Below are positions 37,608 to 49,210 of a DNA stretch of 64,000 bases, piece after piece. How positions within the stretch are numbered: the stretch's first letter is position 1; each line of letters begins with the position of its first letter. The notes under the pieces are model-generated. The model saw only the letters and a list, made by a program, of their open reading frames with translations. It made no database searches and was not told where the DNA came from. Made by a program: the position numbers and the translations under genes. This DNA is from Macquaria australasica (taxonomy: Eukaryota; Chordata; Actinopteri; Centrarchiformes; Percichthyidae): positions 241,705 to 305,704 of the forward strand of contig SEMN01000596.1 of NCBI GenBank assembly GCA_005408345.1. Direction: 5' to 3'.

Positions 37608-37695
37608 GCAGTGAACTTTGGCAATCTGTGACATCTAGCGCCATCTTCATATCTGTTTGTGGTTATTTGCCAGATTTACATGCTTTCATCAATAC
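37608..37695 (+). repeat. Family A dispersed repeat, copy 3 (short remnant)
   Basis: GTGAACTTTGGCAATCTGTG, ACATCTAGCGCCATCTTCAT and TTTGTGGTTATTTGCCAGAT correspond in order to the centre of copy 2 (12167-12270). Both ends are lost or too diverged to see. Confidence 0.6.
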
Positions 37696-38259
37696 AGCAG
37701 CCATGTAATATCCACTAACTAGTACATTCTCTAACATCTGGGTCAGTTTTGGCCCCAGGATACAAACTGCAGTAAAAAATACAGCTGCTTTGGACTCTTA
37801 AAAATCAATGAATGTATGGATAGCTGACGTTTCTAACCTCCAGTTGCTGTACAGTTACAAAATACCAAAAAGAAGTTGTTGCATGTCTGTATTGTTCCTC
37901 CCCCACCAACTTCAATGTCATTCTCTTTTCATAAAACCCATGTGTCTACAAAGTTCTTTCAACCTCATAATCCCATTGACTGCCAATTTTTTTTCAGTGT
38001 AACAGTAATGATGATGTCCAATCACTCAGAAACCTCTGCTGTTATTTGTTCTTCATACAGAAACTTGGATAAATATTAAACCAACACTCTTTGTATCAGT
38101 TCTCATTCAAACAACTGGATATAATGCAGTATGTGATGATCTGTGATTTTTCATTGGTGACCATTACTGTATTAAAAATAAAAACAAAAGACCTAAAACA
38201 ATGTGTAACAAAATTTACAGAAATGGTTACTACACTAGATCAATGTCGAGAAATACAGG
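37696..38259. other. Non-coding stretch downstream of the minus-strand exon candidates
   Basis: AT-rich, with no accepted reading frame. If the exon model at 38313-38749 is right, this lies beyond the transcript's 3' end. Confidence 0.4.
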
Positions 38260-38265
38260 TTTATT
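38260..38265 (-). terminator. Polyadenylation-type hexamer AATAAA
   Basis: On the minus strand AATAAA lies 48 nt beyond the stop codon of the candidate terminal exon at 38313-38749 and is followed by a T-rich stretch. The hexamer is frequent in AT-rich DNA, so its value depends on the exon being real. Confidence 0.25.
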
Positions 38266-38312
38266 TTTCCAGACAAGAAAATCATGGTAAGAAATGCAAT
38301 TAATTTAAAATT

Positions 38313-38749
38313 TCATACAGTGTACTCACAGACATGGGCCCACACATATACACAAAACAAAATAATTTTTACTTCAACAACAGTTGGACTCCTGGTGTCT
38401 GGTCTTTTCTTTGCCCTCTTTCCAGCAGATGGATCTGTATCACTGGATTGCTTGTTTTTTAGGGCTTTGTTGTCTGATGCTGCTGGTTCAGTCGGACCCT
38501 TTTCTTGGATGTGGAGATGCTCTCTTCCTTCTCTCTCACTGTCCTCTTGTTTGATTTTTACCACAGGTGGATGATGAGAGGCAGGGCAGGAAGATGGGAA
38601 CAGGGGTTGAGCAGAGCTCACCTGCCCAGCTGCTTCCTGCTTATTGAGATTTTTATAGATGAGCTGCAGTCTTCCTCCTCCTCCCAGCTGGCCAGCAGGT
38701 GTTTCTATAGGGTGCAAATCACCAAACAGTGCTCCTCCTCTCTTAAAAA
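38313..38749 (-). CDS. Candidate 3' exon of an unrecognised gene
   Basis: On the minus strand, acceptor TTTCATCTCCAG precedes an open frame starting FKRGGALFGDLHPIETPAG, continuing GGGGRLQLIYKNLNKQE and ending in a highly charged tail. The tail holds VVKIKQEDSE, a match to the SUMO-attachment pattern (hydrophobic-K-x-E), and the basic cluster KRAKKRP, like a nuclear localisation signal. Composition is low in Cys and Trp and unlike the chance frames elsewhere in the window. A consensus donor CAG|GTGAGC lies inside (exon end 38622), so the exon may instead be 128 nt long; a weaker GAA|GTAAAA donor also exists near the end. The exon starts in phase 1, which fits the upstream candidate at 38981-39071. 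Read to its stop, it is followed by AATAAA at 38260. I recognise no family; a nuclear disordered protein is an inference from composition. A decayed pseudogene is the main alternative. Confidence 0.35.
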
Positions 38750-38980
38750 CTGGAGATGAAAGAATGATTGGACATAGCACTGGTTATGTCATAACATAAT
38801 GTAGTAAGATAAGTATGCTTTCATTATTCATCAAGGAAGGCTGTGTGATGAGATGCCTCATTTATCTGCAGCAGGTCACATCAAGTAACCTCATTTTGAA
38901 GAAAACCGAGACTTCATTATAACTAATAATTATTTTAAGCCAACACTCAGTCATGAGAGGAAACAAAACTAAGGTCATAC

Positions 38981-39071
38981 CCAGAGGGAGCTTTGCAATA
39001 GGCAGAGTGCATGACAAGCACTCATGACTGTAGTGGCCAATAGAGTGACATCTTTGGCTCATGGCTTTAAG
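38981..39071 (-). CDS. Candidate upstream exon (91 nt) of the same unrecognised gene
   Basis: On the minus strand a good acceptor (CCTTTGTCCTGCTAG) is followed by 91 nt and donor CTGG|GTATGA. Read in phase 0 it gives LKAMSQRCHSIGHYSHECL and then PIAKLPL, with one base left over. That base completes a valine codon with the first two bases of the exon at 38749, so the two exons join in frame across a 231-nt GT-AG intron. Two other frames exist; one is closed early and one gives a hydrophobic peptide that would not splice in phase. No domain is recognised. A possible third exon at 39530-39684 would join in phase 0 but has a poor donor (CAT|GTAATT). Confidence 0.28.
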
Positions 39072-39114
39072 CTAGCAGGACAAAGGCTTTGTCAAACTGC
39101 TTCAGCTATTTATT

Positions 39115-39283
39115 GGCTGCATTTCATATAGCGCTTTACAATTTGCCTCTCATTCACCCATTCACACACACACTCACACACCAAGGACACTTCGAAATGT
39201 GTACAGGAGGAGTGGGGGATCTAGCCACGCTGTGATTGGTGGATGATGATCTGTGATTTTTACAACCTGAGCCACAGCCACCA
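39115..39283 (-). mobile_element. tRNA-derived SINE, degenerate
   Basis: Read on the minus strand it begins GGTGGCTGTGGCTCAGGTTG (a pol III A-box-like segment), then ATCCACCAATCACAGCG and GGCTAGATCCCC (a decayed B-box of GGTTCGANTCC type), CGAAGTGTCCTTG, GAATGGGTGAATG and AAAGCGCTATATGAAATGCA. This is the word order of a tRNA-related SINE widespread in percomorphs. The middle of the body is deleted. It is in the same orientation as the candidate exons and would sit in an intron of that model. Confidence 0.7.
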
Positions 39284-40627
39284 TGCACCATCATTTATTG
39301 ATGATTCACTGCGTGAACACACACATACGACTGAAAGACTTGTCGTTTTTATACAAAATTAAACGGCAGAGTCATCCACAGGACCAGTCCAGAGTCTGTT
39401 TTACTCCGATTAAAGGACAGTGTTCACTGTGGAGAGAGAAAACTAAATCTCTCTACAGAAGTGGACAGAGACACTTGAAAGAGCTTCTCCACAAATCTTC
39501 ACAATCTCTCTTTCATCTGTAGAAATTACATGGTCTAAATGTAATGACTGGTGGGAAGGCTCAGAAACGCCTGATATTTCACACTTGAGTGCATTGCCAC
39601 ATAACTGGATCCCAGGGATTTTAGTGTAAGGAGGGTACATATAATTGATGATCATATTGGAGTGATTCAATGGCATGAATTCAGCTAAGGAAGATTTATT
39701 TCACCTGGAAGTTTCAACATTGTAAAGGGTCAGAAAACTCTTTATAGAAATCAAAGACTGCAACACGGTAATGTTGGAGGCTTTTATTAGAAGTTCTACA
39801 TTTGACTGCTTACATACAGTGTGCATTATTCCGCAACATTACAAGGTCAACAACAAAAGTTAAAACAAACAGTTAAAATACCAACATAAGAATGTAAGAC
39901 AAATAACTTAGACTGCAGTAATAACGTCACAGCCCACAAATGCCTTAAAAAAAACCTACAAAAAATAATGTGCAGCACAAAAGATGAGCACAGGTTGTCA
40001 CATCCTGCCAAAATATGACCCAGCAGCACCCAGTTTGGGAGGTTCTATATTATCTGGTACTTCCTCTGTCACTATATTCGAATCGGTTTATAAATCTATA
40101 ATATTAAATGTTTTCAGTTCTGGCACTCTGTTTTATAATGCAGTATGTTCTCTCTTTAGTATTCCTTAATGTGTTATCTATTATCTCTAAAGTAAGGGAA
40201 GCTTTTTTTTTTTTTCCTAATCCAAAATATTTACCTTTTAACATTATTTCAGTCCATCCTGTCTTGGTGCATAAATACAACAAGGGTATAAATAAGGTTG
40301 ATTCTATTCTAATTTTTTTTTTTTTTTCACTGTGAATGGAAAAACATCCCTCACCAGTCTGTATTATTCAGTGGTTCTGGTCCTGCAGAGTGTGGCTGTA
40401 AACTAGTTAACATTTTCTGTGGAATTCCAAAAGGTCACAGTAAACTCACAGCAACAATGTGTTTTCAGTGGAAATATGGAAAAGAATTAAGGAAAGGTCA
40501 CATTCAGCAATACCACTGATTAACTTTTCTGATTAGTATGTTAAAAAGTTTTTTTATGTACCAAATGAAACTGAACAGGATTGAATGATTTATACACTAA
40601 TGAAGTTGTTTTAATGTACAGTATTTA
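39284..40627. other. Region with weak minus-strand coding hints and T runs
   Basis: The minus frame 39443-39676 extends upstream to an acceptor-like CTTCCTTAG (exon start 39684) and contains MYPPYTKIPGIQLCGNALKC, which looks protein-like but is not assignable. Farther upstream, minus 39998-40085 reads TEEVPDNIEPPKLGAAGSYF before a stop, and neighbouring frames are broken by stops, suggesting a decayed coding remnant or chance. AATAAA on the minus strand at 39783-39788 could be an old 3' end. T runs lie at 40203-40215 and 40313-40327. Confidence 0.2.
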
Positions 40628-40799
40628 GCCCTATTTGCACGGGACTAGTATTACCTGGGGACCTCTAGTAATTTGTAATAATTGCAGAAGTCGTCTGTGA
40701 TCTTAATCCGATGCGACTCTGCCATGTCCATAATTTGCAAAGTAAAAATTCCACTGCAAACACACCGCAAACCATAACACTAGTCCCGTGCGAAAAGCC
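40628..40799 (+). mobile_element. 172-bp MITE-like element with ~24-bp terminal inverted repeats
   Basis: The left end holds GCACGGGACTAGTATTA and the right end TAACACTAGTCCCGTGC, inverted repeats with one mismatch in this core; the outer bases CCTATTT and AAAAGC are looser. The whole element is too short to code. The frame 40711-40950 runs across its right end and is not a gene. No clear target-site duplication is visible. Confidence 0.8.
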
Positions 40800-43700
40800 T
40801 TTTGTCAATGTATGTGAATGTCTTCAAATCATTTTGTTTCTTTTCGTTGCGATCACATTTCTGAAGACAAATGTTAGTGTGGCAGACTTGCCCAACATCA
40901 CCCTGATGCACTTATTTTGCCCAGTTTACCGTAACATGGACCCACTCTAAACTCACACTATATATACAGTTTCAGTTTACAAGTGATTTTCACATATTCT
41001 ACTCTACTTATTTTCTTCAAAAAATGCCAGTCCTTACATTAAAAGCTTAAACACATAAGTTACAATTTTCACATGATTTGTGTATTTGTATGTAATCTGT
41101 CTTCATTTAATCCATATTTTGTTAAAGGATTGATGGTCATGTGTGGGAAAAGTAGCAAGGGGTGGGATTGCCAGCAGACTGAGGCAAAGAAAAAGTCTAA
41201 ACTCCACCTTGGGCAACACCTCCCTTCTTCCAGTCAGTGAGCGGATGCAGACACACAGTACCTTTAGTTCAAAGATTAACTTCAGATGATCATTTGTGCC
41301 ACCTGCCATGTGGCTACATAATGCTAATGCCGCAGTCACAATCAGATGGGAGGCAGCTGGTCCCAGCTTGCACTGCATCGTCCGCTGTATGCACCCTGCT
41401 CCGGCCTGATGTGCACATCTGTCCTGCTAGAGGAATGCTGAGGAATCACATCTGTGCAGATTCACAATACCTTTACACATCTCTATATGTATCCACGTGT
41501 ATGAGCCAGTGCATATATATCTCTGTATATGTAATATGTCATCTGCACCTGTTTCTCCAGGTTTGCATTTACCAAACATTATGACATTTTAAAGTTTATC
41601 TTAAAGTAATTTATATTGTATGTTGAAATGTCACCTTTCTTATAGTAAAAACCAAAGCAAATCTTCTGTATTTCACACATGTTAGATGTTAACATGATAT
41701 CACACTAGAACTATCTTGCTTGACCCTCTAGTCTATGCTGTACATCTGACATGCTTGCCATTAAAGGAATTCATCTAGAATTCAAAAAAATCTTTCATCC
41801 CAGAATTAGCTCGAGGGAGATGAATTAATGTGACGATCATCACTTTAAAATAAATCAAAACATTTCTAAAATTATCTTAGATATCAATTATGTATTACCA
41901 GCTTTAATCTGATGTGTGGTCATGTATTTTGAATCATATGATGTGCGCAGGGGACATCGCCTGCCGATTCAGCTGCTGCTTTCACATTACAGGCTCTTGC
42001 GAATTATAATCTCGTTCATCAGAAGTAAATTTGACACTTATTTGGCCTCATTTTACTAACCTACTGGACAAGTCCACTAAAACTACAACAACAGATGATG
42101 TCTCCTCTGTCTCAAGCTTGTTTCCAACAATACTGTATGTCCCATAATTTAAAACAGGGATTCTCACAGCATGTAGACTGTAGTATTGAGGGATGGTGTG
42201 AGTTTTCAAAACACAGTGTGGCCACCTACTAAATTTCCTTTGACATTTCCTCTTGATTGGGTTTTTATCTAGAGTTTGAAATATGTACTTTTCAAATAGA
42301 TTTTTTACAGCCTGGTTTGTGGAGAAACGTGAAAAAGCTTGCTACATACAGAATGTATTGGACTGCTGCAACTCCTGATAATGTCAACATGATCTGAAAC
42401 TGGGTGTTATGGTTGCTGATTAGAGACCAGAAAGAGACGAGGGAAAAGTTTTCAAGTGAAACAAAACAGGGAGGCATGTGAAAATATTTACACCAAACTG
42501 ACACAGGCATGCTTCCACACGGCTAAACTTAATATTTTCATTTTCAAAGCCAAAATCGTGATGTGCATGCACGTTCTAGGCATGAGGAAATAATTGGCCA
42601 GTAGTTTGTATTTGTTACTGTATCAAAAAAGAAAACCCAAAGAGCCAGAATTGCAGAAAGACAAACACAACAAATTAGCCTCCATTTTCAAGCCACAGGG
42701 AGTTTAAATTGTCTCCTTATATGCTGTATCTTTTAAAACTTTCCCTAGATACTCTAACTATGTTACGTAATATCAATTTCTAATGTTAAATGCATCCCGG
42801 GAGTTATTTTGTGATGAAGTGTTGTAATTTTTATTTTTATTTTGTTTTTTGATGAACCCACTTTCCCTCAACCTGCGTCGTCCATTTCAATTCAATCAGT
42901 GATTTTCTTTCCCAGCATGCCTCTGGAAAAGCCACAGGGAATAGAAGAGAACTTAATCCATTTACAGTTACAGTGAACGTTGGTGGATTTTGAATGATTG
43001 TGAAGGAGAAAACGTGCCTGCTATATCGGAGCATTTTGCAGCTTTGTAACATGAGGATGATGCTACATTCATGGTTGTTGACCAATTATTTTTTAATGTC
43101 AAATGTAATGTATCATTCAGTATGCAACTGATACTGAAATTGTTTCACCCCTAAAGAAGAGAATGATTGGCAAATGGGAATCATAATTCTTTGTGATTTC
43201 TAACAACAACAAAAAAAAAGAATGTGGATCAAATCTAAAAAGACCTAAAAGGATGACAAGACCAATTACTCTAACCACCTGCTCACATAACCCACAGGTG
43301 CATGCAGCAAGCTCCAGCTGTTTTCAGAGCGGTGAAAAGTGACAGGCAGTAAGAAAGCACTAATGAGCGGAAGTAAATCGGCCAGGTTAAGAGAAAAAAC
43401 GTTATAACAAAAGAAGTAATTGAATCGAGCAGGGGGGCAGTGTCTGACAGGACAGGATACAGCGGGACTCCTCACACCACATGTATGTAATTTCTGATTT
43501 AGAAGCTCATAAAATTACTGTGCTTTCTGTTCCCAAAGACCGTACCAACCTGACCAATAAGTCTTCTCATGTAAGAAAATATTCAGAGGATTTCTCTCTT
43601 TATTTAATGAATGAATGTATAAATGAATGAGTGACTAAGTATAAGTGAGTACTGAATTAATGAGGTGCTCTGCATCTAAAAAAACAAACATAAAACAGTG

Positions 43701-44827
43701 CTTCAGTCCTCCCTTCTCTCCACAGGTTACACTCACCATGGATGTTCACTTTTTCCCCCCTCCAGTTATTTACCAGTCTTTTCTGTAAGATTTAAGTATA
43801 ACTTTAGTTTATGTGTGCAAGTTCTGGCCAGTAATTACAACATTGCACTCAAGTTAATAGCTGAGATCTTACATTTTTACCCCAACTGTCCCATCACAGT
43901 TTACATATTGACTTTCTGGTTTAACTTTGACTTACCAAATTGGCCATAGTTATTACTGATTCCTGAATGTACTGGCTTACTATGGGGTAGCTAACAGCCT
44001 ATTCCAACCTCCTGCACCAAGCTATATCCAGTCCAGCAGCAGTCGCAAGGAGGCAGAAATAATATCACTTAAATTAGCTACTGTAATTCAATTACTGGAT
44101 TTTAAATTGTAATCCCTACTGTAATGACAGTCATGTGTCTCACACAGCCAGAGACACATTGCTGTAACAGGTTGCGTTACTGTCCAACACTCGTTATCAT
44201 AACCAAAAGTTATCATGGCCAGAAAAATCTTACCAACTTTGGAAATTGGCAGCGTTATCTCCTGAGGCTTCCACACTCACAACATCGTTCACAGTCGAAT
44301 GATGAAATTCATGTGAATGATTGTTTTTGAGGAAGACCGTGTGAAAGCTTTTGTGAGGCAAACAAAGAGATTCCCATAACAAGGAGAGTTGTTATTTGCA
44401 TTCCAGTAGGTCGTCTTCTGATATTGTAGGGCTCCAGACTCAAAGCAGAGACCATGACAGGGGATTTCAGTCAAAGCAAGAATGAACTAATGAGGACTGA
44501 ACAGAAGGTGATAAACTCCCTTTAGACTTAACTTCTATTATTGGTTAAAATTGAATTTTAAATTAGATGCTGCGCAGCTTTCATCCACTGTGATTAACAA
44601 CCTGGAAGACCCATCACCGTGCTAGATTACGACTGAATGAATCACAATATTGGAGATGGAATAACAAAACAAAACAAAAAAATCTTGTACATGACATTTA
44701 TCAGCAAAAGGTAGCTGAGCCTTTTTTTTTTTTTTTTATACCAATAAATTAATCTAACTCTCAGAAACTCTCAAAATAGATCAGAAAAGAATAAATAAGT
44801 AGTATCTAATTTAACATGAGATCACTG
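40800..44827. other. Non-coding stretch, nothing firm
   Basis: About 4 kb with no recognisable gene or bounded repeat. Frames at 41103-41378 (minus) and 41237-41584 (plus) overlap each other and show no family pattern. An AATG-type imperfect tract lies around 43606-43640. A T16 run at 44722-44737 sits shortly before the fold-back element. Confidence 0.45.
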
Positions 44828-45245
44828 AGATGAGATCATGAGATGTATCACCCTCATGTTTAATAGGGAGCTGGAGCTGGGCGCCAGTTAGCTTAGCATA
44901 AAGACTGGAAACAAGGTGAAACAGCTAGCCCGGGGGACCAAAGTTATGAAATTCGCCAACCCTCTAAAGCTCACTTATTAACACTTATCATTTGTTTAAT
45001 TCATACACAAACAAGAACTCCCGCTAAAATGGTTTTTACTCTACTGTTCATCTACGGGTTAAACACACCAGATACATTGTGTTAATAAGTGAGCTTTAGA
45101 GGTGTTGGTAGGCATATTTTTTAAATCTGGAGATAGCCAGTCTAGCTGTTTCCCCTGCTTCCAGCCTTCATGCTAACTAGGCTAATCGTTAATCTCCCAA
45201 TTCCAACTCTAGTTCACACACAGACAATTAAGTGGTATATTAGGA
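44828..45245 (+). mobile_element. Family B fold-back element, copy 3
   Basis: A perfect 23-bp inverted pair (44962-44984 and 45079-45101) is flanked by longer imperfect arms. The left arm has CAGTTAGCTTAGCATAAAGA, CTGGAAACA and AACAGCTAGCC; the right arm has AGTCTAGCTGTTTCCCCTGC and GCTAACTAGGCTAATCG. The outer ends (ATGTATCACCCTCATG and TTAAGTGGTATAT) are more eroded than in copies 1 and 2. It is non-coding. Confidence 0.85.
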
Positions 45246-48200
45246 GATTCTAAAGGTCGATTCTGCAATTTAAAAGGTGATTAAACATTTTCTCGTCTAC
45301 ATCCCTGCTTGTAAAAAAAACTCAGAAAAAAGAGCAATAAAAAATGTATTGTTTTTACAATAATAAATAGCAATTTAGAAGACCAGTGAACTCAGCAGTA
45401 TATAACTTGCTTTTGACACACTGTATCTAACTCGTTTTACAACACAGGCTGGACTCAATTTCTCAGTACCTCTTAAGTCTTATCTTTCTCATTGGAGAAA
45501 ACATTCAGATCCTCTCCTCTTTCCTCTCTCTCTCCATCTCTCCTTTTCTTCCTCTGTCTCAGTGTTTATTTACATCCCTCCCCTCAATATCCACCTCTCC
45601 ATGCTCCACACAGTGGCAAAATGGCTTCATTTTCTAGACCTCAGAAGCCAAAGGGAATCGATTATGTGACTCAGAATCTCTTTCAGCCGCAACTCTCACA
45701 CACGACTTAAGATCCTTATTTTAATCAAAAGGACAGCGTGATTACTTTATGTGTGAAATGCTGTGGTTTATCTGCCCTGAGATATTCATGGGCTTACAGT
45801 GTGTGCTCTGCTCATTGTGCTGGGAGCAGGGGTCATAAATAACTCATTTTCTTTTGTGTCTATATTTTCTGAATGTTACTATTTAGTGCTGGCACCCAAG
45901 CAATTTCAGCTATGACCTTTAAGCCTTACCTTGTCAGTCATTTCAGATAGGTTTCATCCACTGTGAAGGCAGGAATACATTGTAAAATCTACTCAAGGCT
46001 GGGCATAAAGTATTTGCTTTTGTATCAGACTGTAAGAAGTTGTTGTGTTCTTGTGGTGTCAATGGCTAAATGCAATTAAATGTGAAATCTTGTGTGCTAT
46101 GCGGTCCAGTTATTAATCACATTAGTCTTGGAGCTGCATTATTTAAGCACAAATAATTTAATTTGAGTTTCTCAGTCATGGATTTCATTCCAGACTTAAT
46201 CAGGGTCTGAGCTATCACCTAGTGTCTCTCCAACTTGCCAGCATCCCGTGTGTTTAATCGGTTAATGGACCTTCCAGTGCGTGCTGATTTAAATATCAGC
46301 ACAGAGTGTATGAATAGAAATAAAAATGAATCGTTAAGCTTTCTTTATCATCTTGGATTAGACTTGCAATGCTCCATGTACTGAGTGTGTTGAGGAATGT
46401 CATGGAAAGTAAAAGAACATAAATAAATTAGGTAATTAACATCAACATCCCAAGGTGCTACTTTGCCAACAATGCGATTGCAGGAAAAAAAAATCAAATG
46501 ATATGATCAGCACAGACTGAATAATTAATCCAAAACGGAATTCATTCTTAAAAATCCCTTCACATTTGTAAAGGACAAAAGGAGAGCAATAATGAATTAA
46601 GTCTGTGATGTGAGGATTGTAAATGGTGCAGTTTGTAATTGAATGTTGCCTGCCAGCTCTGCTTTAAGGTTTCGATTAATAGATATCAATTCTGTATCCT
46701 TAATTTATGATGTCCAAGTAGCTACCGGTGATTCTTGTCAGGTACCAGGACGTTAAATGGCCAAATGGGTTTGAGCAATGCAATTACTACAAGTTCAAGA
46801 TTGGCTTTTTAAACTCACAAATGCTCCTGCTTCAGTCAGAGAAGCTTCCTCATGAAAAGATTAGATCCCTGAAATACACTGGAGGCCTGGGAAGGTGTAT
46901 CTCACTGATGCAGCTTACTTGAATGAATTTATTTAAAACTTGTTGACTTTTTCCTTCCTCAGGTTTCTTTATAAAGAACAGCTCTTATTTTGTTAGAGGC
47001 CTAATGTGTTATTGCTCTCGCTTTCTTAACAATGTTTTCCAGTGTCTCCAATATTAATGTTTTGCATGTAGGTGACAGTTTCTTGATTTCATTCAATTAC
47101 TTTTTCATATCCGTCCCGCGATGCAGATGTTAACTTGCTTTTTCCTTGCAGTTTGCAGTTTGTCGTTATCATGCGGCCATCAGAGGTTTGTCTGCATTCC
47201 ATGGAGGCGCCTTGAAAAACGGGCAGAGACAATCTTCATGCATGAAAATAGCAATCATGTAAAGCTTGTGTTTCTCCCACAGAAATAGAATGGGTATTTT
47301 GATTCAGATCACCTTTCTTCAATAGTCACTTTAAAAACGTATCCAACATCCAACCACTGATTCCACACCCACTTAAAGGAAGGCCTGGGGAAAGTGGACA
47401 ATACATCCCAAGGGATAAGGGGTGAAAATGGCTCCGCTCCTCATGGAGAGCGCAACATGCATAAGAGACACGAGGAGGGATAAACTGTGCTTTTCCAGGA
47501 GAGCATAGATTACGAAAAGGCGTCCAATGCTGAAAATTGACTTTGAGTGATTGGAGCCACTGTAACTCAGCTGGGCCTCCAAATGGACCTCATAATGTCG
47601 TACATCCCAGCAGGACACAATCACCTGGCAACACGTTGATTGATAGCAGCAGGCGGCACTCCAGCGCATCAGCTCAGGCAGATTTATCCATCATTGGAAT
47701 TTGGATTTGATAAGCTGGTTGATACGGGAAAATACCATTAGAGTGGCGGGGGATGCAGCTGGGTGGGCCGCCGGAGGGAAGGCTCAAATGAGAGACAATG
47801 AGAAATCCAGAATGGGTTTATCAAGAACGGCTGATATTGATGAATATTTAGTGGGAAAAGGACGTGATGTCTGCAGACGCTGACGATGTGTCGTCTACAA
47901 TGTGCAGTCCATTTTCTAGATTCTGCGTTTGTCATACATCTATAATCTCTCAATCATATTCACCGGCTTTATTGCAGAAGAAGAAGAGTGCTCACTGTGC
48001 AGAAATCTGCTGAGGTTTGTTCGCCTCTGAGGCTGTTTGCTGTGGAGGGTGACAACTTAAATGGCTGATATAAAACCTGACACAACTAATCTATCATACA
48101 TCCCCTGCCTGTCTGCTTGAAATTCCTCTTTTTAAAGGATGGTTTATCGTACAGCCATAAGACATGGTGTACAATATTGCTGGCTGTGGCCTTGTGTGTT

Positions 48201-49129
48201 TACAAGATTGCATGTGTCGTCTGGATTTAGAATATCTGTAACACGGACATTGATCCTATTTTGACATGCAATCGCGATGTTTGGATTACCTAGAAGAGAA
48301 AATAACATTGGTAGGTTTAGTTATTTGTTTATCTCTTACCATAAGGAACACGTGACGGATTGAAATGTCCAGTATTTTTTATAAAGTAAAACATTAACGA
48401 AAGTTTGAAAATCGACAAAGCAGAAAAAAACATTTCCACAGGTTGGTCATTATGTCATTATCAATAAATGGCTATGTAAGACTGATTGATTGTTAGCACT
48501 TATTTATAGTAAAAATAATGAGCTGTAAAGGTAACAGTGACGCTAACAATTATTTAACATCAATTAAGGAAGAAAAGGGCAACGGCATTCTGTTTAACAG
48601 CTAATTGGCAGGCTGAATAAAGCAAGTGAAGAAGAAAGTCAGAACAATAATATCAGAGGCAGTACCTTATCTGTGAAAAAGCCCCAAAATTATCTTTCAT
48701 TTAATGGAAGCACTAAATTAATTCACTCACCATGACACTTCAGGCTGGTTGTTTTCTTTGTTTCCCCACTGCCTTTGACAAACCCATTAAAACAAGTTAA
48801 TCATCCGTTTTTATTACACAAAACATCAATTTATCATGTCCATCTCTACTTTTAACTCCTTTAGAGCGCCATTAAACTATATGAGTGTCCGTCACTAGAA
48901 TGCCTCACTCAGAGCAGCCGGCACACTTTAGCAAGAAAATGAGAGAGAGGTTCATTTAAAATGAGTCTGGGTCATGAGTGATCCAGCTTGATAAATTAAG
49001 AGCAACTAACTGTTAGGGTTACATAAACGTGCCAAATCTTCCAAATTGAATCACAGAGTTCTTTCATTGTGCTGCTGCTGTACTCCAATTTAAAATTATT
49101 GACCCAATCTGTGTTTTGCCCATCGATGC
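45246..49129. other. Non-coding stretch with possible conserved blocks
   Basis: No gene is recognised. A CT-rich run lies at 45510-45605. Block 46100-46320 is described separately. Block 47540-47870 is moderately GC-rich with TGATTGATAG and TTATCCATCATTGG words and could be another conserved element; its frames (47373-47669 minus, 47701-47883 plus) have no family pattern. Many ATTTAAT and TAATTAA words occur at 48440-48740. Confidence 0.45.
46100..46320. promoter_or_regulatory. Candidate conserved non-coding element with palindrome
   Basis: The block is dense in homeodomain-type cores (TTATTAATCACATTA, AAATAATTTAATTTGAG, TTTAATCGGTTAATGG). It includes a hairpin-capable palindrome with perfect 8-bp arms, GTGCTGAT (46281-46288) and ATCAGCAC (46295-46302), around TTAAAT. 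Enhancer function is inferred from motif texture only. Confidence 0.2.
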
Positions 49130-49210
49130 GATGTGATACTTTATCGTCCCCCGAGGAAAGTTGTTTGGGATTCTCAGCACTGCCCATCCACTGTAATCAC
49201 ATACAGCACA
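49130..49210 (+). repeat. Divergent retroelement-end motif
   Basis: GATACTTTATCGTCCCCCGA followed by GGAAAGTTGTTTGGGATT resembles the TTTATTGTCCCACAGCGGGG core at 33967-33990. Such sequences mark ends of fish retroelements. Too short to classify. Confidence 0.4.

Noticed and set aside
39238..39283. Functional tRNA gene
   Set aside because: A- and B-box remnants belong to a SINE; no cloverleaf or intact B-box is present.
40711..40950. 79-codon frame across a small inverted-repeat element
   Set aside because: It crosses the element boundary and has no protein-like pattern.
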